Assembly (NCBI GenBank): GCA_022432975.1
Contig: CM039502.1
Span: 74,791,497-74,855,496 of the forward strand
DNA length: 64,000 bases
Source of the DNA: Begonia masoniana
Lineage: Eukaryota > Streptophyta > Magnoliopsida > Cucurbitales > Begoniaceae
Reading direction: 5' to 3'
The position numbers and the translations under genes were made by a program. Position 1 is the first letter of the stretch. Every line of letters begins with the position of its first letter. Shown in pieces: positions 1-12,350 of this stretch. Under the pieces are notes generated by a model. That model did no database searches and was not told the origin of the DNA. It was given only the letters and a program-made list of their open reading frames with translations.

Positions 1-238
1 ATAGGAGAGGAAGCTAGAGAGAAAAGAGATTGTAAAAAAGCAACACATTGCAATTCAATTCATAATCATCAACTTCATCCCACAAAGTTACAATGCAACA
101 GTTTAAATAGAAAAATTCAACACTAGAAGTTTGAAAGACAAAGACACTAATAAATCATTAAACACATAACAGAAAACCACACAATACTAAAAATTATAAT
201 AATAAATTACCATAATAAATAAAAAAATGTCCTCATCA
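1..238 (-). mobile_element. CR element, 3' LTR (truncated by window start)
   Basis: The stretch lies just downstream of the chromodomain-like reading frame. Read on the minus strand it begins TGATGAGGACA, directly after a purine-rich CCCCGGAGAAT that can serve as polypurine tract. About 140 bp of it (40-180) recurs at 4390-4513, where the partner LTR ends in CTCATCA next to a tRNA-Met-like primer site. The termini TGATGAG and CTCATCA are inverted repeats, as expected of an LTR. The rest of the LTR lies outside the window. Confidence 0.65.
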
Positions 239-305
239 ATTCTCCGGGGAACGAGAAACTCCCATTCAAGTTGAAAGACCCATGGCACAACAACTAATCA
301 ACCTC

Positions 306-716
306 TCAACCATAAGTTAAGCGGTTGAACAACCTTCTGTCGACGTCCACAAACTTGTATGACCGGAGGCCTAGATCGAAAATCTTTAGAATTGTCCCAT
401 AATTTAGTAAAGAAATATCCTCATGATTTTGGAATAGCTCCAATAGGTCTGGATCCAAATGCTGAAGTGTCTCTTTACAAATCCACATACAATCACTGTT
501 TGGTCGATCCATCCAACGGACAAGAAAACGCTAGACCCCACCTTCATTAGTAAATATCATCTGTTCATCTAAAATAGCCTCAATTTTATCTTCACGTGTT
601 GTGATATGACATGTTAGGAAAACTGTATTAGTAAGAGCACAATCAATAGATGGATGAAGAAAAAGATCAACATATGGTTTAAAATGACATTTATAAGCTA
701 CCAGGTCGTCGATATT
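306..716 (-). pseudogene. CR element: integrase C-terminus and chromodomain-like tail
   Basis: The translation first shows an integrase-tail motif (NIDDLVAYKCHF, resembling the 'xIGDxVAYKxHF' linker of plant chromoviruses). It then shows a chromodomain-like block with IEAILDEQ, RFLVRW, a W-x-cluster and LDPDLLELFQ. The chromodomain targets integration to marked chromatin in chromoviruses. One in-frame TAG (531-533) sits where glutamine is normal, just before RFLVRW; reading resumes in the same frame to a stop at 306. It continues in frame with the myosin piece at 717-1048, so both once formed one polypeptide. No protease, reverse transcriptase, RNase H or integrase core is present. Confidence 0.75.
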
Positions 717-1048
717 AAAATCGCGAGTCGTCATTGCTCTTAATCTTGTTTGCAAAGTGATTGCAGATGACCGTAGACTTATGTAAGATTTTCTTGCTCG
801 ATATTGTCTGAAATGCTTCTGAATTCTTAAAGCTCCCGCTTCCCTTCGCATTTGCTCATATATTTTACGAGCTAATATATCTCTAAAAAATGATTGGAGT
901 TGAATGGCGGCTTCACGCAATGCAACAAATTTTTTTTCGGGAAATATATATACGAATTTGGCTTTGAATAATTCTAGCCGTATTTCCAAGTACTTCCCTT
1001 CTTTTCGCATCCAACGCAGCCATTTGACCAGCTCTTAAGAACACTATA
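717..1048 (-). pseudogene. Captured myosin XI IQ-motif region (transduplicated fragment)
   Basis: The translation reads [19 protein letters not shown], then tandem IQ-like helices ([65 protein letters not shown]). In plant class XI myosins this order marks the end of the motor head and the first IQ motifs of the lever arm, which bind calmodulin light chains. About 110 residues are present with no obvious intron. Upstream it joins gag in frame; downstream it joins the chromovirus tail in frame. A frame change occurs in an eight-T run at 930-937. The piece is not a functional myosin: motor, coiled coil and cargo domain are absent. Identity is from recognised motif order; confidence is high for myosin XI, low for which paralogue. 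Confidence 0.85.
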
Positions 1049-1635
1049 GTTTCACAATAGTCAACACGAGTTTTCTCTTCGTCAACCTTAGCTTGATTGA
1101 ACCTCTTAGATGTCTCGGAAAGCCTTTTAAGTTCTTGTTGAATCTCAAAATGCAATTTATCAATTTTATTTTCTTTTCCATATGAGGACGCTTCAACAAA
1201 TTTATTACGTACGTGTTTTGCAAAGGGTGGTGGCTCCCATGTATTTGGTGGCCTTGAAAATTGCCGAAAGCCATGCTCCTGTTCCCAATGTCTTGGGGCA
1301 AACTCCTTTTTTATTAGGTACTTCATTAACTCCCATGTACGAATTTCGCCCTTGCCATCTAATTTTCTCTTTCTCGTAAGTTTGTCCCATCACAAATTAG
1401 CATACTCGTTGAAACTCCAAGAGGCTAGAAAAATTTTTCTTCTCTCTGAATAATCATGGCATTCAAACAATATCTCCATCCTTTCTAACCAATCAAAAAC
1501 ATCATAACAATCTGAAAAACCACTAAAAATAGGCATTGAAACATTATAAGGTCTTATATTATCAAAGTGATCAATTGAAGTTCTTTGCAACCTAGCCTCT
1601 CGATGCTGATTATTTTGAGAACCACTCCTTGTCAT
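1049..1635 (-). pseudogene. CR element: gag-like capsid fragment
   Basis: Starting at ATG 1635 the translation gives MTRSGSQNNQHREARLQ, then a Ty3/gypsy gag core: DWLERMEILFECHDYSERRKI, NEYANL-W-DKL and [15 protein letters not shown]. Gag forms the particle that packages element RNA. One stop (TGA at 1387-1389) replaces the first tryptophan of the usual LWWD motif; the frame is otherwise open into the myosin segment. No CCHC zinc knuckle is present; a charged linker ([18 protein letters not shown]) leads directly to myosin. The first ~290 bp of the gene is duplicated at 3646-3930. Confidence 0.75.
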
Positions 1636-1689
1636 TATATCGGCTCTTTTCGCGTTGGAAAACCGAAAATAGAACAAACCCAGCAAAGC

Positions 1690-1835
1690 TTCAAAATTTC
1701 GGAGATGAACAGTAACAACGATGAACAGTACCTGAGCAATGAACAGTACCCGCCGATGAACAGCGTCGCCGATGAACAGTAATCCGAGCGATGAAAAGTA
1801 CCCGCCGATTAACAGTAACCCGAGCCATGAACAAT
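1690..1835. repeat. Degenerate GATGAACAGTA tandem repeat in CR leader
   Basis: About eight imperfect copies of a 15-19-bp unit built on GATGAACAGTA with spacer CCCGCC or CCGAGC. They occupy the untranslated leader of the CR element between gag and primer site. A second copy of the tract, with several single-base losses, lies at 3997-4175. Confidence 0.7.
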
Positions 1836-2220
1836 TGTAACAATTAGAAATTTAATTGGAAAATTCCCAATTTCAATTCGAAATTTCCCAAATCAAACCT
1901 AATCTAAAAATTGGATTCATAATTCCCAAATCAAATGCAATCAATCAATTCGGATTTTGGGGAATCAAAATTGGATGAACCTAGTCTGATTTTGGTTCAG
2001 AAACAGAGAAGAAAAATCCGATGAAGAAATCTGATTGCTGATTTTTAGCAATCAGCCCGATTTGGAAGTTGATATCCAGCATGAACTTGGTCTGGATTGG
2101 TGACCAAGTTCGAGTGAGGGATCAAAACTAGAAACGCAGAAAATCCGAGCTGGAGGATTTGTAGCTCGGATAATCCGTGGAATCGCGGATTTCTCGGTTG
2201 GGCGCGGGGCTATTCCTCCC

Positions 2221-2230
2221 CTATAAATAG
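2221..2230 (+). promoter_or_regulatory. Putative TATA box of L1 LTR
   Basis: CTATAAATAG is preceded by a GC-rich tract and followed by a C/T-rich stretch that would form the start of the transcript. Its place, ~385 bp from the LTR start and upstream of a GTAAGT site, fits a retrotransposon promoter. Confidence 0.5.
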
Positions 2231-3300
2231 AGCCTTCGGGTGGTAGAAGTTTCACACCACAGCTCTTCCCGAGTTCTTCAACAGAGAAGAAGAACTTACC
2301 TCGGCCTTCTGAAATAGCAATCAGCGAGCTTCGACCACTGTTCAGCCTCCGACGGAAATCCTTTCCCGACAGAAACTCCGACGAAGCTCTCTCCCTCTCT
2401 TCAGTCACCGGCGACGTTCTGAGAAAACAACCGAGCTCTCCGACGCGACGAATCTTCCTCTGACGAGAAGAAACCTCTCGGCCGAATCTTCTCCGACCAC
2501 CGCAGCTCTTCACCCGAAAGAACTTTCGACCGGCGTAAGTTCTCTCCGATCGTGCTCTCTCCCTCCCTCTCCGTTTTCCTCTCTGTCTCACACTCTCCCT
2601 CTCACTCTGCAGATATCGCGAACGAAGAAGAAGGAGAAAGGAGGAATCGGTTTTCTTTTAAAAAAAAAAAGTGAACCAGCCAGCGAACCGGTTCACTTAT
2701 TTTGACCCGAACCGAACCAACAGGGAGCTAAACCAACCCAAACACTGTTCACGACCGACCCGGTACTGTTCACCCGAACCGGACCCGACCCGATTTTCGA
2801 CCCGAATCCAACCGGACCAATCGGAGATTTATTCGGTAAGGAAATTCTACCCAAATTCTTTTAAAGTTGGATTTAAATAAGTGAGATTTTAATATTTATA
2901 TTCGAATTAGACGGGAAATATTTTAGAATCGTCCGATTCGACCCAAATCGATTCAAAAGATCCGATCCGACCTAAGATTACAACGTAAGTAAATTCTGCT
3001 CAAATTACTTTGAAATTGGATTTATTAAGTAGGAATTTAAAATCAAAGATTTGATTTGAGCAGGGTATCATTCTAAAAAAATTTTGAAAAATCCCGATAA
3101 CTGCTAATTGCTCGGAATCCAAGTAAGTGAAATACAAGTTTTGGCTACGGCCCTACATCACAAGATTATTTTATAATTATTTTAATTTCAGTTACACGTT
3201 TTTAATGGTTGAGCACGTACGCTAGAATATCGACATAGAACAGTTAAAAGATAAAATTTATAGGTTATTTGCATGTGTATGAAAAAGTAAAAGAAAATGC

Positions 3301-3450
3301 GATAGCAAAAGCCTGAACGACAGTGAGATGGTGAGCTTGAGCATATGTTTTAACGTGATAGCAAAAGCCTGAACGACAGTGAGATGGTGAGCTTGATCGT
3401 TAAAATTAAAAGTAAAAGATGACGATGCCTGAACGACAATGAGATGGCTA
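3301..3450 (+). repeat. Short tandem repeat in L1 LTR
   Basis: Two near-identical 40-bp copies (3301-3340, 3357-3396) and a partial third (about 3425-3449) share GCCTGAACGACAGTGAGATGG-like sequence. They sit between a GTAAGTG site (about 3123) and GATGTAG (3552), the position taken by long minisatellites in other LTRs of the window. Confidence 0.65.
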
Positions 3451-3645
3451 AGTCTTAACAGGATTCGGTAAAAGTAAAAGTTTTATAAAATGCACGTATT
3501 CTCCCTTCTGACTAAGATTTTCTCACCTGTTTTGTTTTAACTTGTGATGTAGGTGAGTTTTTGTTGAGGAAGGAAATTGCTTGCAATGAGAATCCTTCAG
3601 TGGCAAGCGAGCATACAGATGAATGATCATAATCGATGATTTTTG

Positions 3646-4247
3646 ACGCCCTTGCCATCTAATTTTCTCTTTCTCGTGAAGTTTGTCCATCACAAATTAG
3701 CATAACGGAAAAACTCAAGAGGCTAGAAAAATTTTCTGCTCTCTGAATAATCAGGGGCATTCAAACAATATCTCCATCCTTTCTAACCAATCAAAAAACA
3801 TCAGAACAATCTGAAAAACACTAAAAATCAGGCATTGAAACATTATAAGGTCTTATATTATCAAGTGCTACAATGAAGTTCTTTGCCACTAGCCTCTCGA
3901 TGCTGATTATTTTGAGAACCACTCATTGTCATTATATCGGCTCTTTTCGCGTTGGAAAACCGAAATAGAACAACCCAGCAAAGCTCAACTTTCGGAGATG
4001 AAAAGTAACAACGATGAACAGACTGAGCAATGAAACAGTACCCGCGGACAGCGTCGCGATGAACAGGTAATCCGAGCGAGAAAAACCCCGCCGATTAACC
4101 GTAACCGTACATGAAACAATACCCTCGATGAACAGTGCGAGCGATGCACAGTAACCCGAGCGAGAACAGTAACCCAACAGGGAAGAATTAATGTATTAAA
4201 ACCAAGATTTCATGTTTGAGAAAACATAAACCAGCTCGGATATCAAT
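3646..4247 (-). pseudogene. Second copy of CR gag start, leader and primer-binding site
   Basis: The segment repeats 1346-1835 (gag start plus GATGAACAG leader) with many scattered single-base gains and losses, then continues to GCTCGGATATCA at 4234-4245. Read on the minus strand this gives TGATATCCGAGC, a degenerate tRNA-Met primer site (consensus TGGTATCAGAGC). It therefore supplies the 5' end that belongs with the element body at 1-1835. The indel-rich divergence suggests either long decay or an unpolished consensus. Confidence 0.6.
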
Positions 4248-6429
<2,182 letters not shown>

Positions 6430-6885
6430 TGAAATATCAAACATGCCAAAATCTAAGCTCCAATCTTCAAACAAACAATGTCTCTGATGACAATGTTGAA
6501 ATGGAAACTGATCTTCGTCTTCTTCGCCGTAAAACTTTGGTTTGGGCATCATCACTGAGTTTTGATAATTCCTCGAACTGTTTGTTTTGTTTGTAATTAC
6601 TAATTGCATAGATGTAGATTACGATGAAAACTGCCACAAATATGTTTCCTCCATTGTACCTATCAGAAAAAAAAATGATGTTGCTCAATCAAAATCAATG
6701 CTTATTTTCAAAATCTTGATTTGCTATAAACATACCATCCTTATTTGATTCTAAATTTGAGAGAAAGAATTGTACAACCGTGGAGAATCCGAATCAGTCA
6801 AATCTTTTAAAGCTTCCCAAGTGAAGAAGAAGAAGAAGAAGTTCTTCATCGATAACATTCTGTAAGTGTTCGAATCAAATGTTTT
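6430..6885 (-). pseudogene. Autoinhibited P-type Ca2+-ATPase (ACA) fragment, intron retained
   Basis: ACA pumps export Ca2+ across plant plasma or endomembranes. Read on the minus strand, exon 1 gives FDSNTYRM, KNFFFFFFTWEALKDLT; after a one-base frame change, an ILxxxCTILSLKFRIK-like transmembrane segment follows. A GTATGT...TGATAG intron (6735 to 6660, 76 nt) follows. Exon 2 gives GG-IFVAVFIVI--AISNYKQNKQFEELSKLSD, then, after another frame change, FNIVIRDIVCLKIG, the start of the actuator domain. These motifs are colinear with ACA transmembrane helices 1-2 and the segment after them. Frameshifts, a stop in exon 1 and loss of all catalytic parts (including the DKTGT motif) show a relic. The retained intron argues for DNA-level duplication rather than retrocopying. 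Confidence 0.8.
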
Positions 6886-7037
6886 GAATGGCGAAATGCA
6901 GAATTTTGGAGCTAAAGATGAAAAATAAGAGAGAATAGTCGCAAGAGAGAAGGTATAGAAGTGAGAGAAGAGGGAGGAGTAAGGTGGAATTTTCACTCTT
7001 GACCAAAGGAAAAAGATTGGAAGAAAGAGTGAAGGCG

Positions 7038-8074
<1,037 letters not shown>

Positions 8075-8330
8075 TTCAAGAACGGGGGGTCACCGTCTCA
8101 GATTAGCCCCTCGTTCCCTACCTCCCCATTTTAGAGGGCGGTCAGGAACGGGGGTCCCTGCCCCGTTCCCAACCTCTCCCATTTCAGGGTTCTCGAGAAT
8201 GGGGAGTCACCATCCCGGATCGGCCCCCCATTGTTGACCCTGATTTTTTAGTAAAATGAGAAAGGGGGGTCGCCCCCACCCCCCTCGTTCTCAATTATTT
8301 TGCTTGAGAATATGGGGTCGATCTCCAACA
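8075..8330 (+). repeat. Degenerate GC-rich tandem repeats upstream of transposase relic
   Basis: Four to five imperfect units of about 45-65 bp share a GAACGGGGGGTC-like head and a CCCCTCGTTC or CCCCGTTCCC tail (heads near 8078, 8140, 8200, 8260, 8305). They end just before a TATA box. The position suggests promoter repeats of the element that carried the transposase; this is inference. Confidence 0.55.
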
Positions 8331-8340
8331 CTATATAAGG
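8331..8340 (+). promoter_or_regulatory. Putative TATA box for Mutator-like transposase
   Basis: CTATATAAGG lies about 100 bp upstream of the first in-frame ATG (8438) of the transposase relic, a normal spacing for a plant promoter. Confidence 0.5.
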
Positions 8341-8437
8341 AAACAACCATCCATTCTCAACTCCCGCTGAGGAAAAAAAACCCCAAAACTTTTACTCTTT
8401 CTTGCTATGGCGAATTTTCTCTATATTAGTGGCGTAG

Positions 8438-9793
8438 ATGGATTTTGATTCGAGTAGATCAGTTAATTTAGACGAGACAACGATTTGTGATGCCAATATG
8501 AACTGGTATTCGTACTCCACGCCCATATATGGTGATATTCAAGTATTCAATCACCTTGAGGGTAATGAAGAAATAGAGGTGCAATGTACGTCGAAAACTC
8601 TAGACAGTGAGCTTTGAACACTAGTCGACTCAGAGGATGATGAAATTGAAAGCATACCAGTAAGGGAAGAAAGTTTGATGTGATTTTATCTGAGGAAAAA
8701 ATATAGTTCTTTAAAAGCAATTAGAGAAGGAATAGTAGAATATGCTTTGAATAATGGTTATGAGATCAAGTTCATTAAACGTGAATCTCGACGACTGACG
8801 GCAGTGTGTGAAGATAGATGTGATTGGCGACTGCATGGTTCAAAGATACAAAATGAGCTTACGTTTCAAATAAAAAGTTTCAACGATTCTCACAACTGTT
8901 TAAGAAAAATTGATAATCGACACGCTACTGCAAAATGAGTGGCAAATCATTATTTGGATAAGTTCAAAAGTCAACTAACGTGGAAAATTCCATCTATTAT
9001 CGAGACAGTGAGGAAAGATTTGAATGTCAACATTATACCAAATCTTGCTAGAAGAGGAAGAAGCGAATCTCAAAAACTTAATGAAAGAAAAGACATCGAA
9101 CAATACAAGCTATTCTGGTCGTACGCAGAAGAAATTCGTAAATCAAATCCGGGTACCACATTAGGCCTACAGACTTACATGGTGGGCATTGCCGATAATA
9201 AGTCTCGTGTATTCGAAATAATGTATATATGTATGGCTGCTTGCAAGGCAAGTTTGCTACAGTGTAGTAGACCTATTATCTTTTTAAATGGTTGTCATAT
9301 AAATGTCTCCAGTTCCGGCTAATTACTGACAGTCGTCTGTATTGATAGCAATGATGTAATATATCTTGTTGTTGTTGCCAATATGAAATCAGAGTGTATG
9401 GACTCATGGACGTAGTTTTTGAATTTATTAAAGGAAGACGTACAAACTGAATCGGGATACAGATGAACATTTGTTTCGGATCTACAAAATGTATAATGCA
9501 TTTTCAATTGTTCTTTCAAATATTGGGGTATTGTGGTAGTTATATTACTTTATGTTCACTCTATTGTTCTTTCAATATTAGGGGTTGTTGTCTGCTATGC
9601 AGCAAGAATTACCGTCAGCCAAATACCACTATTGCCTCATATGTACGCAAATTTCAAAAACCAATTTTGGGGCAGAGTATACAAAGATACAATATGGAAT
9701 GCGGTCAGAGCAACTATAACTTTTCATTTCGAGAGAGAAATGATGAATTTACATCAGATTAACCCAGATACCCACACATATCTTCGAGGATAA
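8438..9793 (+). pseudogene. Mutator-like element (MULE) transposase, decayed
   Basis: From ATG 8438 an acidic N-terminal stretch leads to a MuDR-type DNA-binding domain (8690-8930: SSLKAIREGIVEYALNNGYEIKF, AVCEDRCDWRLHG, TFQIKSFNDSHNC). Next come IIETVRKDLNVNI, the start of the catalytic domain (9240-9320: PIIFLNGCHI) and a C-terminal block (9640-9793: HMYANFKNQFWGRVYKDTIWNA, REMMNLHQINPDTHTYLRG). In active MULE transposases the first catalytic residue is the Asp of LDGCH; here it is Asn. Stops occur near 8616, 8680 and 8936, with frameshifts after 9320. The zinc-knuckle end was not seen. Clearly a dead copy. Confidence 0.8.
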
Positions 9794-10224
9794 AACCCTA
9801 GATATTAGCTAGTCATGCATTTTTTCAATCCCCAAGTGTGATTTGGGTAGAAATGCTCGCCAGCCTGCCCGCTCAGCTCGATACTGTAGTGAGCCGAGCC
9901 TCGCCCAGTCTCATGAGGTGGGCCGAGCTGAGCTGAGCCCACCAGGGACTGAGCCAGACGGTCCCCAAACGAGTCGGCTCAGCGGGCCAGGCTCACGAGC
10001 CAGCCCTCCTAGCCCATCCTCTTCCCCAGCAGCCCAGCCCACTCTCATCTCTTGTGGGCCCCACCTTCAAATAATTTTAAATTATTATTCTCTCCTGTGG
10101 GACCCACCCGTGGGCCCCACACTCACTCCCCTACTCTCCGTAGGCCCCACGACCACACTATTGGCCCAAACACACACCTCACACTAGCAACGGTCAGTAT
10201 TGATGACTACAATGGAATACATGC
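9794..10224. other. No gene; GC-rich simple sequence
   Basis: 9850-10180 is rich in AGCCCAGCCC- and GGGCCCCAC-type words, unlike the AT-rich surroundings. It may be non-coding sequence of an unidentified transposable element. No protein similarity or terminal repeat was recognised. It ends at the 5' LTR of element H. Confidence 0.4.
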
Positions 10225-10908
10225 TGTAACACCCGATTTTACGAGATTTTAGATCTTCCACTATGTAGTGGCATTTTGGTAAATGTATCAAACTAGGTCC
10301 GTTTTGTGAACGGAAAGTTTTATTAGAGCATTAGTAAGAAATGAGAAATTTTTGGATGATTTAGAGTCGAGGTTATGGTTTTGAGAAGAATGTGTCATTT
10401 TGTGTCGGGAATTGATGATTTTAGGTTGAGGATGTATATTGAATTGTGTTTAGGTGAAAGTGATTTAAGAGAAATAAAGAGGAAGAAGAAGAAGGGAGAA
10501 GTGTACAGGGTGTGGAGCAGCTCTCTGGAAGAAAATCCAGAGAGCATGCCGATCGATCGGTTGAAATAGCGATTGATCGGCTGACGTTTTATGGCGACTC
10601 TATCTAATTTTAAGTTAAGTGAAGACGTCGTGGACGAAGACGTCGTGGACGATAACATCGTCCGATTCTATGGACGATAACATCGTCCAATTCCACTGTA
10701 CCATTCGTCCAAACCCGATAGGAAGTGTTGTCTTTCGAAAAGAGTTGTCGACCCTACTGTTCATTTGATGAAACCCGAGAGGAATTGTTGTCTTCCACTT
10801 AATGAATTTAATTGTTTTTAAATGAGTAAGATTAAAGGATGAAAATGAAAGTTCAAATTTTCGGGATTTTTAGGAATAGTGACAAGGGTAAATATAGGGG
10901 ACGTTACA
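10225..10908 (+). mobile_element. Element H, 5' LTR
   Basis: It starts TGTAACACCCG and ends GGACGTTACA, followed by a primer site matching the 3' end of initiator tRNA-Met (TGGTATCAGAGC, 10913-10924). At 684 bp it is much shorter than the other LTRs here (2.1-4.7 kb), so it may be internally deleted or belong to a short-LTR subfamily. It contains a perfect 10-bp hairpin (10520-10545), a palindrome CCGATCGATCGG (10549-10560) and short repeats on GACGTCGTGGAC and GATAACATCGTCC (10624-10690). The 3' LTR of H is not in the window. Confidence 0.85.
10520..10560 (+). other. Hairpin pair in H LTR
   Basis: GCTCTCTGGA (10520-10529) pairs perfectly with TCCAGAGAGC (10536-10545). It is followed by the 12-bp palindrome CCGATCGATCGG (10549-10560). 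The same order, CTCTGGA hairpin then a second palindromic tract, occurs in the LTRs of E1, E3 and S. Confidence 0.75.
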
Positions 10909-10912
10909 GATA

Positions 10913-10924
10913 TGGTATCAGAGC
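10913..10924 (+). promoter_or_regulatory. Primer-binding site of H (tRNA-Met type)
   Basis: TGGTATCAGAGC, complementary to the 3' end of initiator tRNA-Met, four bases after the 5' LTR. The leader continues to 10969 and resumes at 40836 after the nested composite; the joined leader aligns base by base with that of E1. Confidence 0.85.
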
Positions 10925-10964
10925 TCCCGGGTTTTAAAACCGGTTCTGTAGACTGCTCGACTGC

Positions 10965-10969
10965 GCAAG
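10965..10969. repeat. Target-site duplication GCAAG, left copy (pair at 40836-40840)
   Basis: GCAAG precedes 10970 and recurs at 40836-40840. Removing 10970-40840 restores the leader of H (GACTGCTCGACTGCGCAAG then CCACTACACGGACATAC), which matches the E1 leader. It is therefore the 5-bp duplication made when the composite integrated. Confidence 0.85.
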
Positions 10970-11953
10970 TGTAACACCCAGCTTTACGGGATTTTAATAT
11001 TCTAATAAATAATGACATTTTGTAAATATGTCAAATTAAGTCTGTTTTGCGAGCAGAGAGCGTTATTATAATCCTAATTATTAATATGGATTTTAGGAAA
11101 ATTATGGGAATTTTCGGAGTTGTGATGTTAAATTACGAGAATTACGTTTCTCGTAATATAAAGGACATTTTGGTAAAAATAGTAAACGAGGTCCGTTTTG
11201 CAGACGGACAGTTTTAATAAAGCTCTGACAATAAGTTGGAATTAATGGTGAATTAAGGAAATTTGGAGAAACTTAATCGTTAGCTAATTAACGAAACAAA
11301 GGACGAAACAAATAGAAAATCAAAGGAAGGGCAAAAAGGTAATTTTCCAAGCCAAATTATTAAAAACACATTTCTTCTCTCCCTCCCTCATTTCTCTCTT
11401 CTTCCACGAAGCTCCAGTGAGCTTTCCCCTTCGGCGACTTCAACCCCTCCACGACATTTCTCCACGGTTCTTCGTCAACCGCTCCTCCGATCATCAAGTT
11501 TCTTCACGTTTTCCTCTCCTATCGTGATTCTAGGTAAGTCTCTCGCGTTTCCCGACCGTTATTCTTGAGTTCTAGCTTTATAAACCGTTAGGCATGAAAA
11601 TAGTTGAGTTTTGTTAGAAAACGTTAGATAGGGTTGTATTTACGATTATTGAGCGTTATTTAGTGAAATATAGGGTGTATTCGAAGTTTGGGTTGATAAG
11701 TCGGGTTTGAAGTTATGAGAAATCCACATTAACGGAGTTTAGGGTTATTGGTGAATATAAGTTGCTCGATGAAATGCCCGAGAGAGTTAAATTAGAGTTT
11801 TAGGAAATTTTCTTAGTTAAGGGTTTCGTTAATTTGAACGTTTAACGGTTTAAACTCATTTTAACGATAAATGTTGTGAATTGCCTTAGATGAACAACGC
11901 TCGTGGACGGAGCTAAAATTTCAACGGACGCGAGGTAAGTCTTCGTGACTAAT
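10970..11953 (+). mobile_element. P: plus-strand LTR fragment, left end of composite
   Basis: It starts TGTAACACCCAGC and is an inverted copy of the first ~980 bp (sense) of the E1 LTR at 14345-15325. It includes the C/T-rich exon, CTAG|GTAAGT (about 11535) and GCGAG|GTAAGTC (about 11935). It stops just after the second donor-like site, where the minus-strand E1 LTR begins. P and the E1 LTR thus form a ~1-kb inverted repeat separated by ~2.4 kb. Confidence 0.8.
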
Positions 11954-12159
11954 TGTAGTGACCCTAACACCGTACCCTTATTTTCCTGTATTATTTTTTT
12001 TTTTACCATAAAACTTTAAACCTAACGTTCGAGCAGAAATAAAACTTTTAAAAATCGGAATTGTTGAAGTTTATGCTTTTAAACCATTTACAAAACTTAA
12101 AAACAATTTAAATAAAACTTAATATAACAATCGGCCAAATGCAGGGACAAAAGAGACTT

Positions 12160-12350
12160 TCGTCTCAAAAAGTGATGGGGCAATCGATCGCCCATTTCTG
12201 GCAATCGATCACCAGTCAGAAAAAGGGAGAGGCGATCGTTCGCCCCTCACAGTGGCGAACGATCGCCACACCCTCTGGATTTTCTAGAGGGGCGATCAGC
12301 CACCAGGTGATCGATCGCCCATATGTGGCGATCGATCGCCACACCCTCTA
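12160..12350. repeat. Palindromic GGCGATCGATCGCC boxes and hairpin in E1 LTR
   Basis: Several self-complementary boxes occur: GGCGAACGATCGCC, GGCGATCGATCGCC, and relatives with CAATCGATCGCC or CAATCGATCACC. They flank a stem CCCTCTGGA (12271-12279) pairing with TCTAGAGGG (12283-12291), one G-T wobble. These could form strong hairpins in LTR RNA. Confidence 0.75.

Larger units (their letters stand above)
1836..3645 (+). mobile_element. L1: plus-strand LTR fragment inserted in CR
   Basis: It begins TGTAACAATTAG at the point where the CR leader copy breaks off, matching the TGTAAC start of other LTRs here. It holds a TATA box (2221-2230), a C/T-rich leader, GTAAGT donor-like sites (about 2535, 2986, 3123), a short tandem repeat (3301-3450) and GATGTAG|GTGAG (to 3552). 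This is the order seen in the LTR of E2 (15374-17485). The 3' part of an LTR and a TTACA end are missing; at 3646 sequence homologous to 1346 onward resumes. No coding sequence was recognised; an open stretch at 2052-2591 on the minus strand is low-complexity Arg/Ser and is not taken as a gene. Confidence 0.55.

Noticed and set aside
2052..2591. 179-codon Arg/Ser-rich minus-strand frame
   Set aside because: Low-complexity antisense of a C/T-rich LTR leader with a TATA box on the other strand; no recognisable domain.
9843..10252. Pro/Ser-rich open frames in the GC-rich stretch
   Set aside because: Composition-driven; no domain, no promoter, and the second overlaps the H LTR start.
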